In this document: piece after piece, positions 39,451-48,159 of the stretch
Layout of the letters: each line of letters starts with the position of its first letter
Numbering within the stretch: the stretch's first letter is position 1
Source: Lentzea jiangxiensis
GTDB lineage: Bacteria > Actinomycetota > Actinomycetes > Mycobacteriales > Pseudonocardiaceae
Assembly (NCBI RefSeq): GCF_900104175.1
Contig: NZ_FNIX01000001.1
Location: forward strand, 124,001 to 188,000
DNA: 64,000 nucleotides
Direction: 5' to 3'
Translations under genes and position numbers: made by a program
Notes under the pieces: generated by a model
Databases searched by the model: none
The model's input: the letters and a program-made list of their open reading frames with translations, nothing else
What the model was told of the DNA's origin: nothing

Positions 39451-39479
39451 GGGGCCCCGGTGCGTAGCACCGGGGCCCC
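39451..39479 (-). terminator. Hairpin in the MerR gene leader, possible attenuator
   Basis: A perfect 13-bp stem (GGGGCCCCGGTGC and complement) with the loop GTA. On the minus strand it precedes the MerR ribosome binding site and lacks a T-tract, so it may be an attenuator, an RNA-stability element or the terminator of a lost upstream gene. Confidence 0.45.
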
Positions 39480-39812
39480 AGGGTTGTTGGGTTTCACTTC
39501 CACCTAGCCGACCGTGAGATCGGCTCTCTCTGTCCGCATGACCTCTGTGAAAGCGGGCGTTGCGGGGATCGCGTGTGCGTAACCGAAGACCACCTACCAA
39601 TCTGATGGAACTGCGGTACCCGCTCGGCGGAGTTCAGCCGAAGACGGGCGATCCGATGGTGTGCAACCCTTCCCTTCTCCTCTGATTACTACTTTTTCTC
39701 ACGTGGGCTGTCGGCGCCGGGCCTCATGCACGTGCCGGCTTCACTTCCACCGACTGCCCTCGGCCACCTGCCAGGACCCCTTTCACTGATTGGCCCCGGC
39801 ACATCTGACCGT

Positions 39813-39935
39813 CTTGCACTTGCACCTTCAACTGCGTCTTGCACTTACAACTACAACTTGCGACTTCAACTGCGTTTTACACTTGCACTTCGACTTCAAC
39901 TGCGTCTTGCGCTTACAACTGCAACTTGCACTTGA
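39813..39935. repeat. Degenerate tandem repeat built on CTTGCAC / CTTCAACTGCG units
   Basis: Three direct copies begin CTTCAACTGCGT at 39826, 39864 and 39894, with periods of 38 and 30 bases. Copies 1 and 3 agree at about 34 of 38 positions. Inside and around them CTTGCAC occurs six times (once more near 40049). Units are nearly free of G on the plus strand. It is too irregular and too short-spaced for a CRISPR array. Confidence 0.75.
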
Positions 39936-40112
39936 TGAAACGGCTGCCGGTTCCGGGGTCTTGCGTACTACATCCGGTCTTGCGCACCGACTGCCCTTGG
40001 TCGTCCGGCTCGGAGCCCTCGAACTGCGGCTCTGGCCCGACTGACCGACTTGCACTTGCTCACGGGTAGTTCGTCATCTCCCGTGCCATCTATCTCTCTT
40101 CCAACGAGGAGA

Positions 40113-40142
40113 AGACTACACACAGCCAACGCCGATTGTCTA
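40113..40142 (-). promoter_or_regulatory. Candidate sigma-70-type promoter reading toward the MerR gene
   Basis: On the minus strand TAGACA (40142-40137), an 18-base spacer and TAGTCT (40118-40113). If used, it would give the MerR transcript a leader of about 670 bases containing the repeat. Pattern only. Confidence 0.3.
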
Positions 40143-40248
40143 CCTCCGCCACCATAGATTTGCTCGTTCGGGTGACATAGGTGTCCTCACCTGCGGATCT
40201 TCGTGGATCCGGTCTCGTCGGGCGCGGTCCAGCCGGTCTCCTGGCGGC

Positions 40249-41228
40249 TCAGATCTCCAACGCCCGCTTCACATACCGCTTCGTCGCCGTGAACCTGGCC
40301 TTCTCGGAGATCCGGGACGCCCGTGCGCGTTCGCCGAGTCCACGGTCAGCAGTGCGCGGTCGTAGCCCTGCTCGGAGACGGTGTGCAGGGCATGAGCGAT
40401 CAGTGCGCTCGCGACGCCGCGGTCGCGGTGTGAAGGGAGCGTTCCGATCACCATGAAGTGCGCGTCGTGGATGCCGGTGGTTTCCGTGTCGGCCTCCCAG
40501 TCCATGGTCGCCAGCACGCCCACCGCGGTCCCGGCGTCTCGCAGCAAGAAACTTGCCGAGGCCGGAACGTCTGGTTGGTGACCTTGTTCTTCCAGAGTTC
40601 GACGGGCATCGCACCGCGCCCCAGTTGTCCCGGTACGCCGCGTTCCGCACGGACCGGAACTCCTCGTCGTTCTTCGGCGACCACGGCTCGATCCGCGGAT
40701 CGGCGGAAGCCGGAACGTCGGAAAGGCCGTGCTCCAGCGCTGGTGGTGGCGGACCGGCTTGAACCCCACGGCCTGCACGAGCTCGGCGATGCGGTCGGGG
40801 CGGAAGACGTCGATGGCGAGCTCCAACGCCGGGTGGTGCAGGGCGTGCAGCACCTTGGCCGCGTCGATCCCGGCCCGCACGAGCCGCGTGCCGATGCCTC
40901 GGCGGCGGTAAGCCGGGTGCACGCCGCCGTCGAGGGAGACGCGGTGGACCTCTGAGGCGGTCGGGTGGTGCTGGATCTTCGTGTAACCGACCGCGACGTC
41001 GCCGCCGAAGGCCGCGAGGCTGGCTCGTTCGAGGTCCGCGCAGGGGTCGTCGAGCTCTTCCGGGTCGTCGTCAACGAGGTGCACCCACGCCGGCCGGATG
41101 TGGCGATCGCGTTCAACGGCAGTCCTGGCGACAGTTCGGACCGGGTGCTCGAGGCCCTCCGGCAGCGTCGCGACCGCTGGGACAACAGCCGGGGCGGAGC
41201 AGCCCGGCGCGGTTCGCGCGTCCACCAC
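40249..41228 (-). pseudogene. Tandem-GNAT acetyltransferase pseudogene with about four frameshifts
   Basis: Reading the minus strand across three frames reconstructs a two-domain GNAT protein. The first domain keeps HPAYRRRGIGTRLVRAGIDA, the acetyl-CoA loop. The frame then shifts near 40700 (to RIEPWSPKNDEEFRSVRNAA), near 40615 (to MPVELWKNKVTNQTFRP), near 40560 (to SFLLRDAGTAVGVLATMDWE and the second loop HRDRGVASALIAHAL) and near 40325 (to SRISEKARFTATKRYVKRAL). Each segment joins its neighbour in the order expected for one protein. The product would be around 300 residues, like tandem-GNAT enzymes such as mycothiol synthase, but I do not claim that identity. It cannot be functional as it stands. 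Confidence 0.75.
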
Positions 41229-41697
41229 CTCGCGAACGCGAAGCCTTCAGCGAGCTTGGAGCACAGCCTCCGAGTGTCCCTCGGCGTGATCACCCACCTG
41301 AGGCCCCAAGTGAAGTGAACCGCCCGCGCGCTTCCTCCGTACCCCTCGTCAGACTCGGAGAACGCTGGCCGGCGATCAGGTCTTCGCAGGTCAGCACCGC
41401 GCATTCCGACAAGGTCGCGAGGCACGAACCGAACTGACGGACAGCGTCGCCAGTTCGTCGGGAGGCAACGATGAACTCACGCAGGACACACACGGCTAGC
41501 TAACTGTCCGTTAGCAACGCAGGGTCCAACTGATCAGAAACGTGACGAGAGTCACCCCGCAGGCTCTCGGGCTTGCCTGTGCTCGTGACGCGAGGTTACG
41601 TTCTCGCCCGCCGATAACGGTTTGGTCACCGGCAGGACAAGGAACCGCAGTCAGTGGGTCCGAGGTCCGGCCCGGAATCCCCCGCCAGGAGAGTCCG
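41229..41697. other. Gene-free stretch before the transglycosylase
   Basis: About 470 bases with no gene I can support. A 67-codon minus-strand frame at 41290-41493 has no recognisable family. The last 150 bases must hold the promoter of the downstream gene; GATAACGG near 41612 and a GTTACG-rich stretch near 41595 are candidates, and no riboswitch could be matched. Confidence 0.4.
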
Positions 41698-42525
41698 GTG
41701 GCCAAGCTCCCCGACGCAGGAGGCTTCCCCTTGGCCCGGCACAGCAAGGCCGATGGCCGAACCGTGTACACGGTCGTGCCCAGAGCAGCAGTGAAACCCG
41801 GTGCGCACCGAGTCGAGGACGACAAGGTCCCGCTCGCCCACCGCGTGAGCGCCATCGTCGTCGCGGCGGGTGTCGCCGCCGGCACCGCCGCCATCGCCAA
41901 CGCCGCGACCAGCGGCACGGCCACCGACCTCGCCGCGGGTGCGGCCGAGCTGGGCGCTCTCCCCGACCAGCAGGTCAAGACCATCCAGACGGTGCACGAC
42001 GTCAACCCGGGCAACCAGGTCGGTCGTCTCCTGCAGTTCCAGCAGATGTACGCGCAGCAGACCTTCGAGCAGGCCACCAAGGTCGCCGCCGACGCGCACG
42101 CCCAGCGCGAAGCGGCCGCCAAGGCCGAGGCCGAGCGTCAGGTCGAGATGCGCAAGCCCGCGAAGCAGCGCGAGGTCGAGGGCTGGATCAAGGAAGCCAT
42201 CAAGGTCCTGCAGGCCAACGGCACCAACATCGACAACGGCTCCATGGACGAGATCTACACGATCATCATGAAGGAGTCGAACGGCAACCCCAACGCCGTG
42301 AACAACTGGGACTCCAACGCGATGCGCGGCACGCCGTCGAAGGGCCTGATGCAGTGCATCGACCCGACGTTCCGCGCCTACAAGCTGCCCGGATACGACA
42401 ACATCCTGGCGCCGGTGGACAACATCATCGCGGGCGTTCGCTACACCTACGCGCGCTACGGCGGCTTCCACAACCACCCCGGTCTGGTCTCCATGAACCT
42501 GGGTGGCGGGTACCTGGGGTACTGA
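41698..42525 (+). CDS. Secreted or surface lytic transglycosylase-like protein
   Basis: A 275-residue protein with a soluble-lytic-transglycosylase-like C-terminal domain that would cleave peptidoglycan glycan strands outside the membrane. GTG 41698 follows AGGAGAG. After a hydrophilic N-terminus of about 45 residues there is a hydrophobic segment (VSAIVVAAGVAAGTAAIANA, near 50-69) that could be a signal or anchor. A coiled-coil-prone region follows (residues 110-160, rich in Ala/Glu/Gln). The catalytic-domain motif MKESNGNPNAVNNWDSN starts near 196 with the active glutamate, then GTPSKGLMQCIDPTFRAY. The protein ends in GGGYLGY, as many actinobacterial members do. Confidence 0.85.
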   Translation: MAKLPDAGGFPLARHSKADGRTVYTVVPRAAVKPGAHRVEDDKVPLAHRVSAIVVAAGVAAGTAAIANAATSGTATDLAAGAAELGALPDQQVKTIQTVHDVNPGNQVGRLLQFQQMYAQQTFEQATKVAADAHAQREAAAKAEAERQVEMRKPAKQREVEGWIKEAIKVLQANGTNIDNGSMDEIYTIIMKESNGNPNAVNNWDSNAMRGTPSKGLMQCIDPTFRAYKLPGYDNILAPVDNIIAGVRYTYARYGGFHNHPGLVSMNLGGGYLGY

Positions 42526-42676
42526 GGGAGCTGCACGACGCGCCGTGTCGGGGTGCGTGGGACGTATCGACGGGCAATGCTGTCAATCAGGTTCACCCAC
42601 AAGAATGGCGGCCCTAGCGGGCGCACGCCCGGTAGTGCTCCCATCGAACGCGATCCCCGAACGCAGGGAGTGGCCG

Positions 42677-42826
42677 ATGAACGAGCAACAGGCACGCGAG
42701 AACGAGCTGGAGAAGATCCGCTCGGAGGCGACGGGCTGGCTGGCCAAGATGGCTCAAGCGCAGCACCGTCCCCAAGTCGAGCAACGCAGGCCTGAGCACG
42801 ACGCCATGACACCCGCGAAGAAGTAG
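42677..42826 (+). CDS. Small hydrophilic protein (49 residues), unknown
   Basis: Begins MNEQQARENELEKIRSEATG at ATG 42677 with AGGGAG six bases upstream. It is highly charged and probably helical, and is directly followed by a strong terminator, all of which support a real gene. No family recognised. Confidence 0.55.
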   Translation: MNEQQARENELEKIRSEATGWLAKMAQAQHRPQVEQRRPEHDAMTPAKK

Positions 42827-42836
42827 GCAGCACGCA

Positions 42837-42872
42837 GCGGAAGCGCCCCGGTCACGACCGGGGCGCTTCCGC
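42837..42872 (+). terminator. Terminator after the 49-residue protein
   Basis: A 17-bp perfect stem (GCGGAAGCGCCCCGGTC and complement) with a two-base gap. It ends the preceding transcript; the 200 bases beyond it up to the LysR gene hold nothing recognisable. Confidence 0.75.
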
Positions 42873-43077
42873 GTTCTCGGGGCAACAAACGCCTCGGTGG
42901 GGCCGGTGTTCCTGAGGGTGACGTCGGTTAGCCCGTTCGAGACCTCAGACCGCGAGGCAGAGCCACTCCCGGTGGCGTTTCCGGGCCCTGAGATCCACTC
43001 AGGACGGCCGAGGCGCGGGGAACCGGGTCGGGAGGCCCGGGAGGGCTCAAGAGAGAGCCGGTGGCCGCACCGATCGC

Positions 43078-44109
43078 TCACACGGCCGGAGCCTCCCGTT
43101 CGAACGCGGTCCACAGCAGCTTCAACGGGTGGTCCGCGGGGTGCTTGGCGAGTGCGTCGGTGCGGGCGAACACGCCGACCAGCCGTTCGAGCGAGTCGTC
43201 GGCGAGCTGCACCACGCGCAGACCGCTGCCCTCGCGCAGTTCGTTGTTCGCCGCCACCACCCCCAGGCCGGACGTCACGATCATCGCGCCCTTGACCAGG
43301 TTGGAGCGCAGCAGGGAGATGCCGTACTGGATCTCGTCGATCTCGGCGGCGATGTCGAGGCCCTGCCGGTAGTCGGGGCCGAACCAGCCGCGCAGGAACT
43401 CGGCGATCAGCCCGGCGCCGGGCACGACCAGCGGCACCGACCGCAGCGCCGGCACGCGCACCTTGTCCCCGACGACGGTCTCCGGCAGGTTCGTCAGCAG
43501 CGCGAGCCCACCCCGGCGCCACTCGATCACCTCGAACTCGGGGCGCTCCCAACCCGCCCCGGCCCTCGTGACGACGCTGCCGCACACGAGGTCGACCTCC
43601 TGCGTCTCCAGCTTGGTCCAGATGTCCTTGGTGCGGATGTGCACGACCTTGAGGTCGACGTCGCGCTCCTGGAACTCGTCCTCGACGTGGTGCCACGCCT
43701 TCGCGAGCGTGTCGAGCATGTACCGCGTGGTTCCCACGGTGACGGTCGTGCCGAGCTTGCGGCGGCACTCGTGAATTCCGTCGAGCCACTCCGCGAGCGT
43801 GTCCCGCGCCAATTCGACGAGCGACTCACCGGTCGGCGTGAACAGCACGTCCTTTCCGCGTCCCTGCTTCACCACGAGCGCTTCGCCGCACAGTTCCAGG
43901 AAGTTCCTGTTCAACGTGTCGAGCTGCTTCTGCACGCTCGACTGCTCGCGTCCCAGCGCCCGCGCCGCCCGCAGCGCCGAACGGGTCTCGTGCACCGTCA
44001 GCAGTGTCCTGAGCTGGTCCATCGTGGTGTCCAGCAGGGCTCCGGGCATGTTCAACAGGCGGTGCAGCGTGGTACTTGTGGGGAGCACCAACTGGGACGA
44101 GCCGGACAT
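43078..44109 (-). CDS. LysR-family transcriptional regulator
   Basis: A 343-residue regulator. An N-terminal winged helix follows a 30-residue leader (MDQLRTLLTVHETRSALRAA then RALGREQSSVQKQLDTLNRN). The C-terminal half is a LysR substrate-binding-like domain (VTVGTTRYMLDTLAKAW near 138, GLGVVAANNELREGSG near 285). The ATG at 44109 is chosen because AGAGAGGG lies five bases upstream; the longer frame to 44316 has no such site. It is divergent from the orphan nuoB-C-I trio across 225 bases, the classical arrangement for a LysR activator and its target, so control of that trio is likely. Confidence 0.82.
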   Translation of the reverse strand: MSGSSQLVLPTSTTLHRLLNMPGALLDTTMDQLRTLLTVHETRSALRAARALGREQSSVQKQLDTLNRNFLELCGEALVVKQGRGKDVLFTPTGESLVELARDTLAEWLDGIHECRRKLGTTVTVGTTRYMLDTLAKAWHHVEDEFQERDVDLKVVHIRTKDIWTKLETQEVDLVCGSVVTRAGAGWERPEFEVIEWRRGGLALLTNLPETVVGDKVRVPALRSVPLVVPGAGLIAEFLRGWFGPDYRQGLDIAAEIDEIQYGISLLRSNLVKGAMIVTSGLGVVAANNELREGSGLRVVQLADDSLERLVGVFARTDALAKHPADHPLKLLWTAFEREAPAV

Positions 44110-44320
44110 CGAGACCCTCTCTGGTGTTCTGTCGATCAGTTGAACTGAACTTGACCGCATTTCGCCGACAAATATTCTGCAGATCCTGTCGGCAAATCCC
44201 TGGACACTTATCGCGCGGTGTACAAAACTATCCGCGGCGACCACGCGTGGGAGCCGATTCCGGGGGGAATCATTGGGGGGTGGGGGTCCGCCAGGCGCGA
44301 GCCGGCGGGCCCCCAAGTAC

Positions 44321-44326
44321 TACTCT
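44321..44326 (+). promoter_or_regulatory. Candidate -10 element of the nuoB-like gene
   Basis: TACTCT eight bases before GTG 44335, with no ribosome binding site in between, suggests a leaderless transcript divergent from the LysR gene. Confidence 0.35.
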
Positions 44327-44334
44327 CAGCCGTT

Positions 44335-44745
44335 GTGACGGCTTCCGCTCGCCTGGACTGGGGCACCACCTACCAGGTCACCGTTCTCGAACTCGGACTC
44401 GCCTGCTGCGGGGTCGAAGTGATGGCGGCTCTCGACCGCCTTCCCGACCTCGGTGTCACGCCGGTGGACGGCGCGGGCGAGGCGCACGTCCTCGTCGTCT
44501 CCGGCACCGTCACCGACGTCATGTTGCCCGCTGTCCTCCGCAGTTTCGAGGCCATGCCCGAACCCCGTTACGTCATCTCCGTGGGCGCCTGCAGCAACAC
44601 GGGCGGCCCGTACTGGGATTCCTACAGCGTCACCAAGGGCATCGACCAGGCCCTCCCCGTCCACGTCGCCGTTCCCGGCTGCCCGCCGCGCCCCGAAGCG
44701 CTGCTCGAAGGCCTCAAGGCGCTGCACCGGCTGGTGAACGCATGA
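44335..44745 (+). CDS. NuoB-like 20 kDa Fe-S subunit (second, orphan copy)
   Basis: A 136-residue protein shorter than NuoB (183). All four ligands of an N2-type [4Fe-4S] cluster are kept: ELGLACCGVEVMAA, then VGACSNTGGPYWD and [14 protein letters not shown]. It lacks the long N-terminal part of NuoB. It is first of a three-gene set (B-, C- and I-like) joined by ATGA/GTGA overlaps, with no D, H or antiporter subunits nearby. It resembles small subunits of hydrogenase-like or alternative complex I assemblies. Partners are unknown; it may join other genes elsewhere in the genome or substitute into complex I. Confidence 0.85.
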   Translation: MTASARLDWGTTYQVTVLELGLACCGVEVMAALDRLPDLGVTPVDGAGEAHVLVVSGTVTDVMLPAVLRSFEAMPEPRYVISVGACSNTGGPYWDSYSVTKGIDQALPVHVAVPGCPPRPEALLEGLKALHRLVNA

Positions 44746-45269
44746 CCACCCCGAAGACCGCTTTCGGCCAGACGATCCACCACGTGGAGCTCGCCGGCTG
44801 GAGCGCGACAGCCGCGGCGCACCACGCCGAGGGCTTCGTGATGTTCGACTGGCTCGGCGTCGAGGACGCGGGCCGTCCCGGTGCCGTCGGCCAGCGTCAC
44901 GCCGTGTTCCTGCACGTGATCGACCCGCGAACGCGCGAGGGCGTGATGCTGCGCACCGAGATCGGCCCCGGCGAGGCGCTGCCGAGCGTCGCCCACCTCT
45001 GGAAGGGCGCGCACTGGCACGAGCGCGAGGCCGCCGAGATGTTCGGCATCACCGTCGGCGGCGCGCCCGAGCACCTGCTGCTGCCGGACAGCTTCCAGGG
45101 CCACCCGCTGCGCAAGGACTTCGTGCTCGCCTCCCGCGTCGTGCGCCCGTGGCCCGGCCGCCTGGAGCCGGGCGAGGACACCACCAGCGCGCCGAGCCGC
45201 CGCCGCACCGCACCGCCAGGAGTGCCGGACCCGTCATGGGGCCCGCGCCGTGAAGAGGAGCAGTCGTGA
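44742..45269 (+). CDS. NuoC-like 30 kDa subunit (second, orphan copy)
   Basis: A 175-residue protein overlapping the NuoB-like gene by ATGA. The family signature [20 protein letters not shown] lies near residue 90, followed by [19 protein letters not shown]. It lacks the first 80 or so residues of the NuoC at 14152. The C-terminal 30 residues are Ser/Arg/Pro-rich. It probably docks the NuoB-like and an unlinked NuoD-like protein. Confidence 0.83.
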   Translation: MTTPKTAFGQTIHHVELAGWSATAAAHHAEGFVMFDWLGVEDAGRPGAVGQRHAVFLHVIDPRTREGVMLRTEIGPGEALPSVAHLWKGAHWHEREAAEMFGITVGGAPEHLLLPDSFQGHPLRKDFVLASRVVRPWPGRLEPGEDTTSAPSRRRTAPPGVPDPSWGPRREEEQS

Positions 45270-45718
45270 CGAACCTTCCACCGCGCACGAGAGGCGTCAT
45301 CGCGCTGCTGGAGGCCAACTGCACGGTCTGCATGATCTGCGCGCGCGAATGTCCTGACTGGTGCATCCACATCACCAGCCACACCGAGGTCGAGCAGCAG
45401 CCCGGCAGCGCCCGCCCGCGCAGCCGCAACGTCCTCGACCGGTTCGCGATCGACTACGGCCAATGTCTCTACTGCGGCATCTGCGTCGAGGTCTGCCCGT
45501 TCGACGCCCTGCACTGGGCGCCGGAGTTCGGCTACCCGGGAACCGGCTCGGTCGAGGGCGACGGTGCCGTGGCGGAACTGGTCCACGAACGGGACGTGCT
45601 CGCCACGTGGGTCGAGAAGGTGCCGCCGCCACCACCGCTCGACGCGGCCGCGGAAGCCGCGCCGGAGACGGCGACAGGAACTGGCAGGCGGCCTGGTTCG
45701 TTGAGAGGTAGGACGTAA
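45266..45718 (+). CDS. NuoI-like ferredoxin protein (second, orphan copy)
   Basis: A 150-residue protein with two intact [4Fe-4S] motifs, [15 protein letters not shown] near residue 19 and [16 protein letters not shown] near 67. The tail of about 50 residues is Pro/Ala-rich. GTG start overlapping the NuoC-like stop. It is last of the three-gene set; htpX follows after 18 bases in the same direction and may be co-transcribed. Confidence 0.85.
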   Translation: MTNLPPRTRGVIALLEANCTVCMICARECPDWCIHITSHTEVEQQPGSARPRSRNVLDRFAIDYGQCLYCGICVEVCPFDALHWAPEFGYPGTGSVEGDGAVAELVHERDVLATWVEKVPPPPPLDAAAEAAPETATGTGRRPGSLRGRT

Positions 45719-45736
45719 GGACCCGGAGGCGCAACC

Positions 45737-46597
45737 GTGCACAAGCACTTCAACGGGTTGAAGACGGCCGTGCTGCTCGGCGGGATGAGCGCGCTGATCG
45801 TGCTGGTCAGCAGCTTGTTCGGGCGAACGGCACTGGTCATCGGCCTGGTGCTGGCCTTGGGCGTGAACGCCTACGCGTACTTCAACTCGGACAAGCTCGC
45901 GCTGCGGGCGATGCGGGCGCGGCCCGTGTCGCAGGTGGAGCAGCCCGTGCTCTTCGCGATCGTGCGGGAACTGTCGCAGAAAGCCCGCCAGCCCATGCCC
46001 AGGCTGTACCTGAGCCCGACGGTGGCCCCCAACGCGTTCGCGACGGGCCGCAACCCGCGCAACGCCGCCGTGTGCTGCACCACGGGCATTCTCGACCTGC
46101 TCGACGAACGCGAACTGCGCGCCGTGCTCGGCCACGAGCTCGCGCACGTCTACAACCGCGACATCCTGATCAGCTGCGTGGCCGGCGCGCTGGCCGGCGT
46201 GATCACGATGCTCGCGAACCTGGCCCTGTTCGCCGGGATCTTCGGCGGCAGCGACGACGACGAGGGCCCCGGCCCGCTCGGCCTGCTGCTGATCGCGTTG
46301 CTCGGCCCGGTCGCGGCCACCGTCGTGCGCCTGGCCGTGAGCCGTTCCCGCGAGTTCCAGGCCGACCAGGCCGGCGCCGAGCTCACCGGCGACCCGCTGG
46401 CGCTGGCCTCGGCGCTGCGCAAGATCGAGCAGGGGACGCGGGCGGCGCCGCTCGCACCGGAGCCGGAGGTGGTGTCGCAGAGCCACCTGATGATCGCGAA
46501 CCCGTTCCGCTCCGGGGAGCAGTTCGCGAAGTGGTTCTCGACCCACCCGCCGATCGCCGACCGCATCCGCAGGCTCGAGGAGATGGCCCGGCGCTAG
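45737..46597 (+). CDS. htpX: HtpX-type membrane zinc metalloprotease (M48)
   Basis: A 286-residue membrane protease that degrades damaged membrane proteins. Two N-terminal helices (about 10-50) precede the zinc motif HELAH in [20 protein letters not shown] near residue 130. The third ligand region is [13 protein letters not shown] near 208. Further helices lie at about 145-170 and 180-200. The C-terminal [17 protein letters not shown] is typical. Its mycobacterial counterpart follows the polyprenyl synthase gene; here some 16 kb separates them. Its 3' end overlaps rfbA by four bases. Confidence 0.92.
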   Translation: MHKHFNGLKTAVLLGGMSALIVLVSSLFGRTALVIGLVLALGVNAYAYFNSDKLALRAMRARPVSQVEQPVLFAIVRELSQKARQPMPRLYLSPTVAPNAFATGRNPRNAAVCCTTGILDLLDERELRAVLGHELAHVYNRDILISCVAGALAGVITMLANLALFAGIFGGSDDDEGPGPLGLLLIALLGPVAATVVRLAVSRSREFQADQAGAELTGDPLALASALRKIEQGTRAAPLAPEPEVVSQSHLMIANPFRSGEQFAKWFSTHPPIADRIRRLEEMARR

Positions 46598-47466
46598 CGG
46601 ACCGCCTGCGCCACGGCCATGAGGTACTCGCCGTACCCGGACTTGCCGAGCTTCGCGCCGAGCGCGTAGCACTCCTGCGCGGAGATGAAGCCCATGCGCA
46701 GTGCGATCTCCTCGGGACACGCGATGCGCACTCCGGTCCGGTGCTCCAGCACCTGCACGAACTGCGCGGCCTCGAGCATCGAGTCGTGCGTGCCGGTGTC
46801 GAGCCACGCGAAGCCGCGGCTGAGGTCGACCAGGTGCGCACGACCCTCGCGCAGGTACGCGAGGTTGACGTCGGTGATCTCCAGCTCGCCGCGCGGCGAA
46901 GGCTTGAGGCCGCGCGCGATGTCCACGACGCCGTTGTCGTAGAAGTAGAGCCCGGTGATCGCCCGGTTCGACTTCGGCTGCTTCGGCTTCTCCTCGATGG
47001 ACAGCAGCTTCCCGGTCGCGTCGACCTCGCCCACGCCGTACCGCTCGGGGTCCTTCACCTGGTACCCGAACAGCACGCACCCGTCCAAAGTGGACGCGTG
47101 GTGCTGCAGCGTCGTGGAGAAGCCCTGGCCGTAGAAGATGTTGTCGCCCAGCACCAGCGCCACGTCGTCGTCCCCGACGAAGCCGGCGCCGATGACGAAC
47201 GCCTCCGCGAGCCCGTTCGGCGCGGCCTGCTCCGCGTACTCGAACGACATGCCCCACTGCGACCCGTCGCCGAGCAACCGCCGGAACAGCGGTAAGTCGA
47301 CCGGCGTGGAGATGATCAGCACTTCCCGGATGCCGGCCAGCATGAGCACCGACAGCGGGTAGTAGATCATCGGCTTGTCGTACACCGGCAGCAGCTGCTT
47401 GGAGACGGCCTGCGTGATCGGGTGCAGGCGCGTCCCGCTGCCACCGGCGAGGACGATTCCCTTCAC
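46594..47466 (-). CDS. rfbA: Glucose-1-phosphate thymidylyltransferase
   Basis: A 290-residue nucleotidyltransferase making dTDP-glucose, first step of the dTDP-rhamnose pathway used for the arabinogalactan linker or secondary-metabolite sugars. The N-terminal [37 protein letters not shown] near residue 29 and the metal-binding [13 protein letters not shown] near 103 are all present, and the length is canonical. It starts at GTG overlapping the yajQ stop. Other rfb genes (B, C, D) are not in this window. Confidence 0.94.
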   Translation of the reverse strand: MKGIVLAGGSGTRLHPITQAVSKQLLPVYDKPMIYYPLSVLMLAGIREVLIISTPVDLPLFRRLLGDGSQWGMSFEYAEQAAPNGLAEAFVIGAGFVGDDDVALVLGDNIFYGQGFSTTLQHHASTLDGCVLFGYQVKDPERYGVGEVDATGKLLSIEEKPKQPKSNRAITGLYFYDNGVVDIARGLKPSPRGELEITDVNLAYLREGRAHLVDLSRGFAWLDTGTHDSMLEAAQFVQVLEHRTGVRIACPEEIALRMGFISAQECYALGAKLGKSGYGEYLMAVAQAVR

Positions 47467-47954
47467 CGGTAGTTGGTGAACTGGAGGGCGATGCCGAAGT
47501 CGGAGCCCTTGAGCAGCGCGATGACCTCCTGCAGGTGGTCCTTCTTCTTGCCCGACACCCGCAGCTGGTCGCCCTGGATCTGCGCCTGGACGCCCTTGGG
47601 CGCCTCCTCGCGGATCTTCTTGGCGATCTCCTTGGCCTTCTCGGAAGTGATGCCCTGCACGAGGTTCCCCGTGACCTTGAACACCTTTCCGGTCACAGCA
47701 GGCTCGCCCACCTCGAACGCCTTCATCGAGATGTTGCGCTTGACCAGCTTCTCCTGGAAGACGTCGATCGCCGCCTTGCAGCGCTCCTCGGTCTCCGAGG
47801 TGAAGGTGATCGCCTCCTCGCCGGCCCAGGCCACTGTGGTGCCGGTCCCGCGGAAGTCGAAGCGGGTGCTCAGCTCCTTGGCCGCCTGGTTGAGCGCGTT
47901 GTCGACCTCCTGCCGGTCCACCTTGCTCACCACGTCGAACGACGGGTCCGCCAC
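47463..47954 (-). CDS. yajQ: YajQ-family nucleotide-binding protein
   Basis: A 163-residue protein, the usual length. It begins [20 protein letters not shown], with the family core [15 protein letters not shown] near 30 and ends IALQFTNYR. YajQ proteins have two alternate RNP-like domains; some bind cyclic di-GMP (shown for Xanthomonas) or nucleic acids. GTG 47954 is selected because GGAGGAG lies seven bases upstream; a longer frame reaches 47984. The cyclic-di-GMP link is interesting because a predicted phosphodiesterase is encoded at 56289, but no interaction can be inferred. Confidence 0.92.
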   Translation of the reverse strand: MADPSFDVVSKVDRQEVDNALNQAAKELSTRFDFRGTGTTVAWAGEEAITFTSETEERCKAAIDVFQEKLVKRNISMKAFEVGEPAVTGKVFKVTGNLVQGITSEKAKEIAKKIREEAPKGVQAQIQGDQLRVSGKKKDHLQEVIALLKGSDFGIALQFTNYR

Positions 47955-48073
47955 GACTTCACTCCTCCACGATCTCGGGGTCACAGCCAGCGTCGATGCT
48001 ACTGGGGTACCCCGATTTGGGGCCTCCCGAAGGGGTTATGTATTGTTCTGCCCGCACCGTTACGACGGTGTGG

Positions 48074-48154
48074 GGCGGGTTGCCCGAGCGGCCAATGGGA
48101 GCGGACTGTAAATCCGTCGCGAAAGCTACAGAGGTTCGAATCCTCTACCCGCCA
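48074..48154 (+). tRNA. tRNA-Tyr (anticodon GTA)
   Basis: An 81-base class II tRNA with acceptor pair GGCGGGT/ACCCGCC, anticodon loop CTGTAAA containing GTA, a long variable arm and T-arm GAGGTTCGAATCCTC. The 3' CCA is not encoded. A strong terminator follows. Confidence 0.93.
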
Positions 48155-48159
48155 CAGCA

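Larger units (their letters stand above)
39433..40248. other. Gene-free region upstream of the MerR gene
   Basis: About 815 bases with no convincing gene. It holds, from the MerR side, the 39451-39479 hairpin, a possible 10-codon minus-strand reading frame at 39634-39666 behind the purine-rich AGAGGAGAAGGGAAGGG, the tandem repeat at 39813-39935, and a candidate minus-strand promoter at 40113-40142. Base composition around 39660-39940 is less GC-rich than the surroundings. Confidence 0.45.

Noticed and set aside
39813..39935. CRISPR-like array
   Set aside because: Units are irregular, have no unique spacers of constant size, and no cas genes are present.
41500..41697. Possible c-di-AMP (ydaO-type) riboswitch before the transglycosylase gene
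   Set aside because: Such riboswitches often precede actinobacterial cell-wall hydrolases, and GGAACC-like bits are present, but the conserved blocks could not be matched in order.
38296..41697. Mobile element or prophage remnant
   Set aside because: The stretch is gene-poor and decayed, but no integrase, transposase, att duplication or terminal repeat could be seen.
44110..44316. N-terminal extension of the LysR regulator to 44316
   Set aside because: The ATG at 44109 has a strong ribosome binding site, while the extension would cross the divergent promoter and has no family match.
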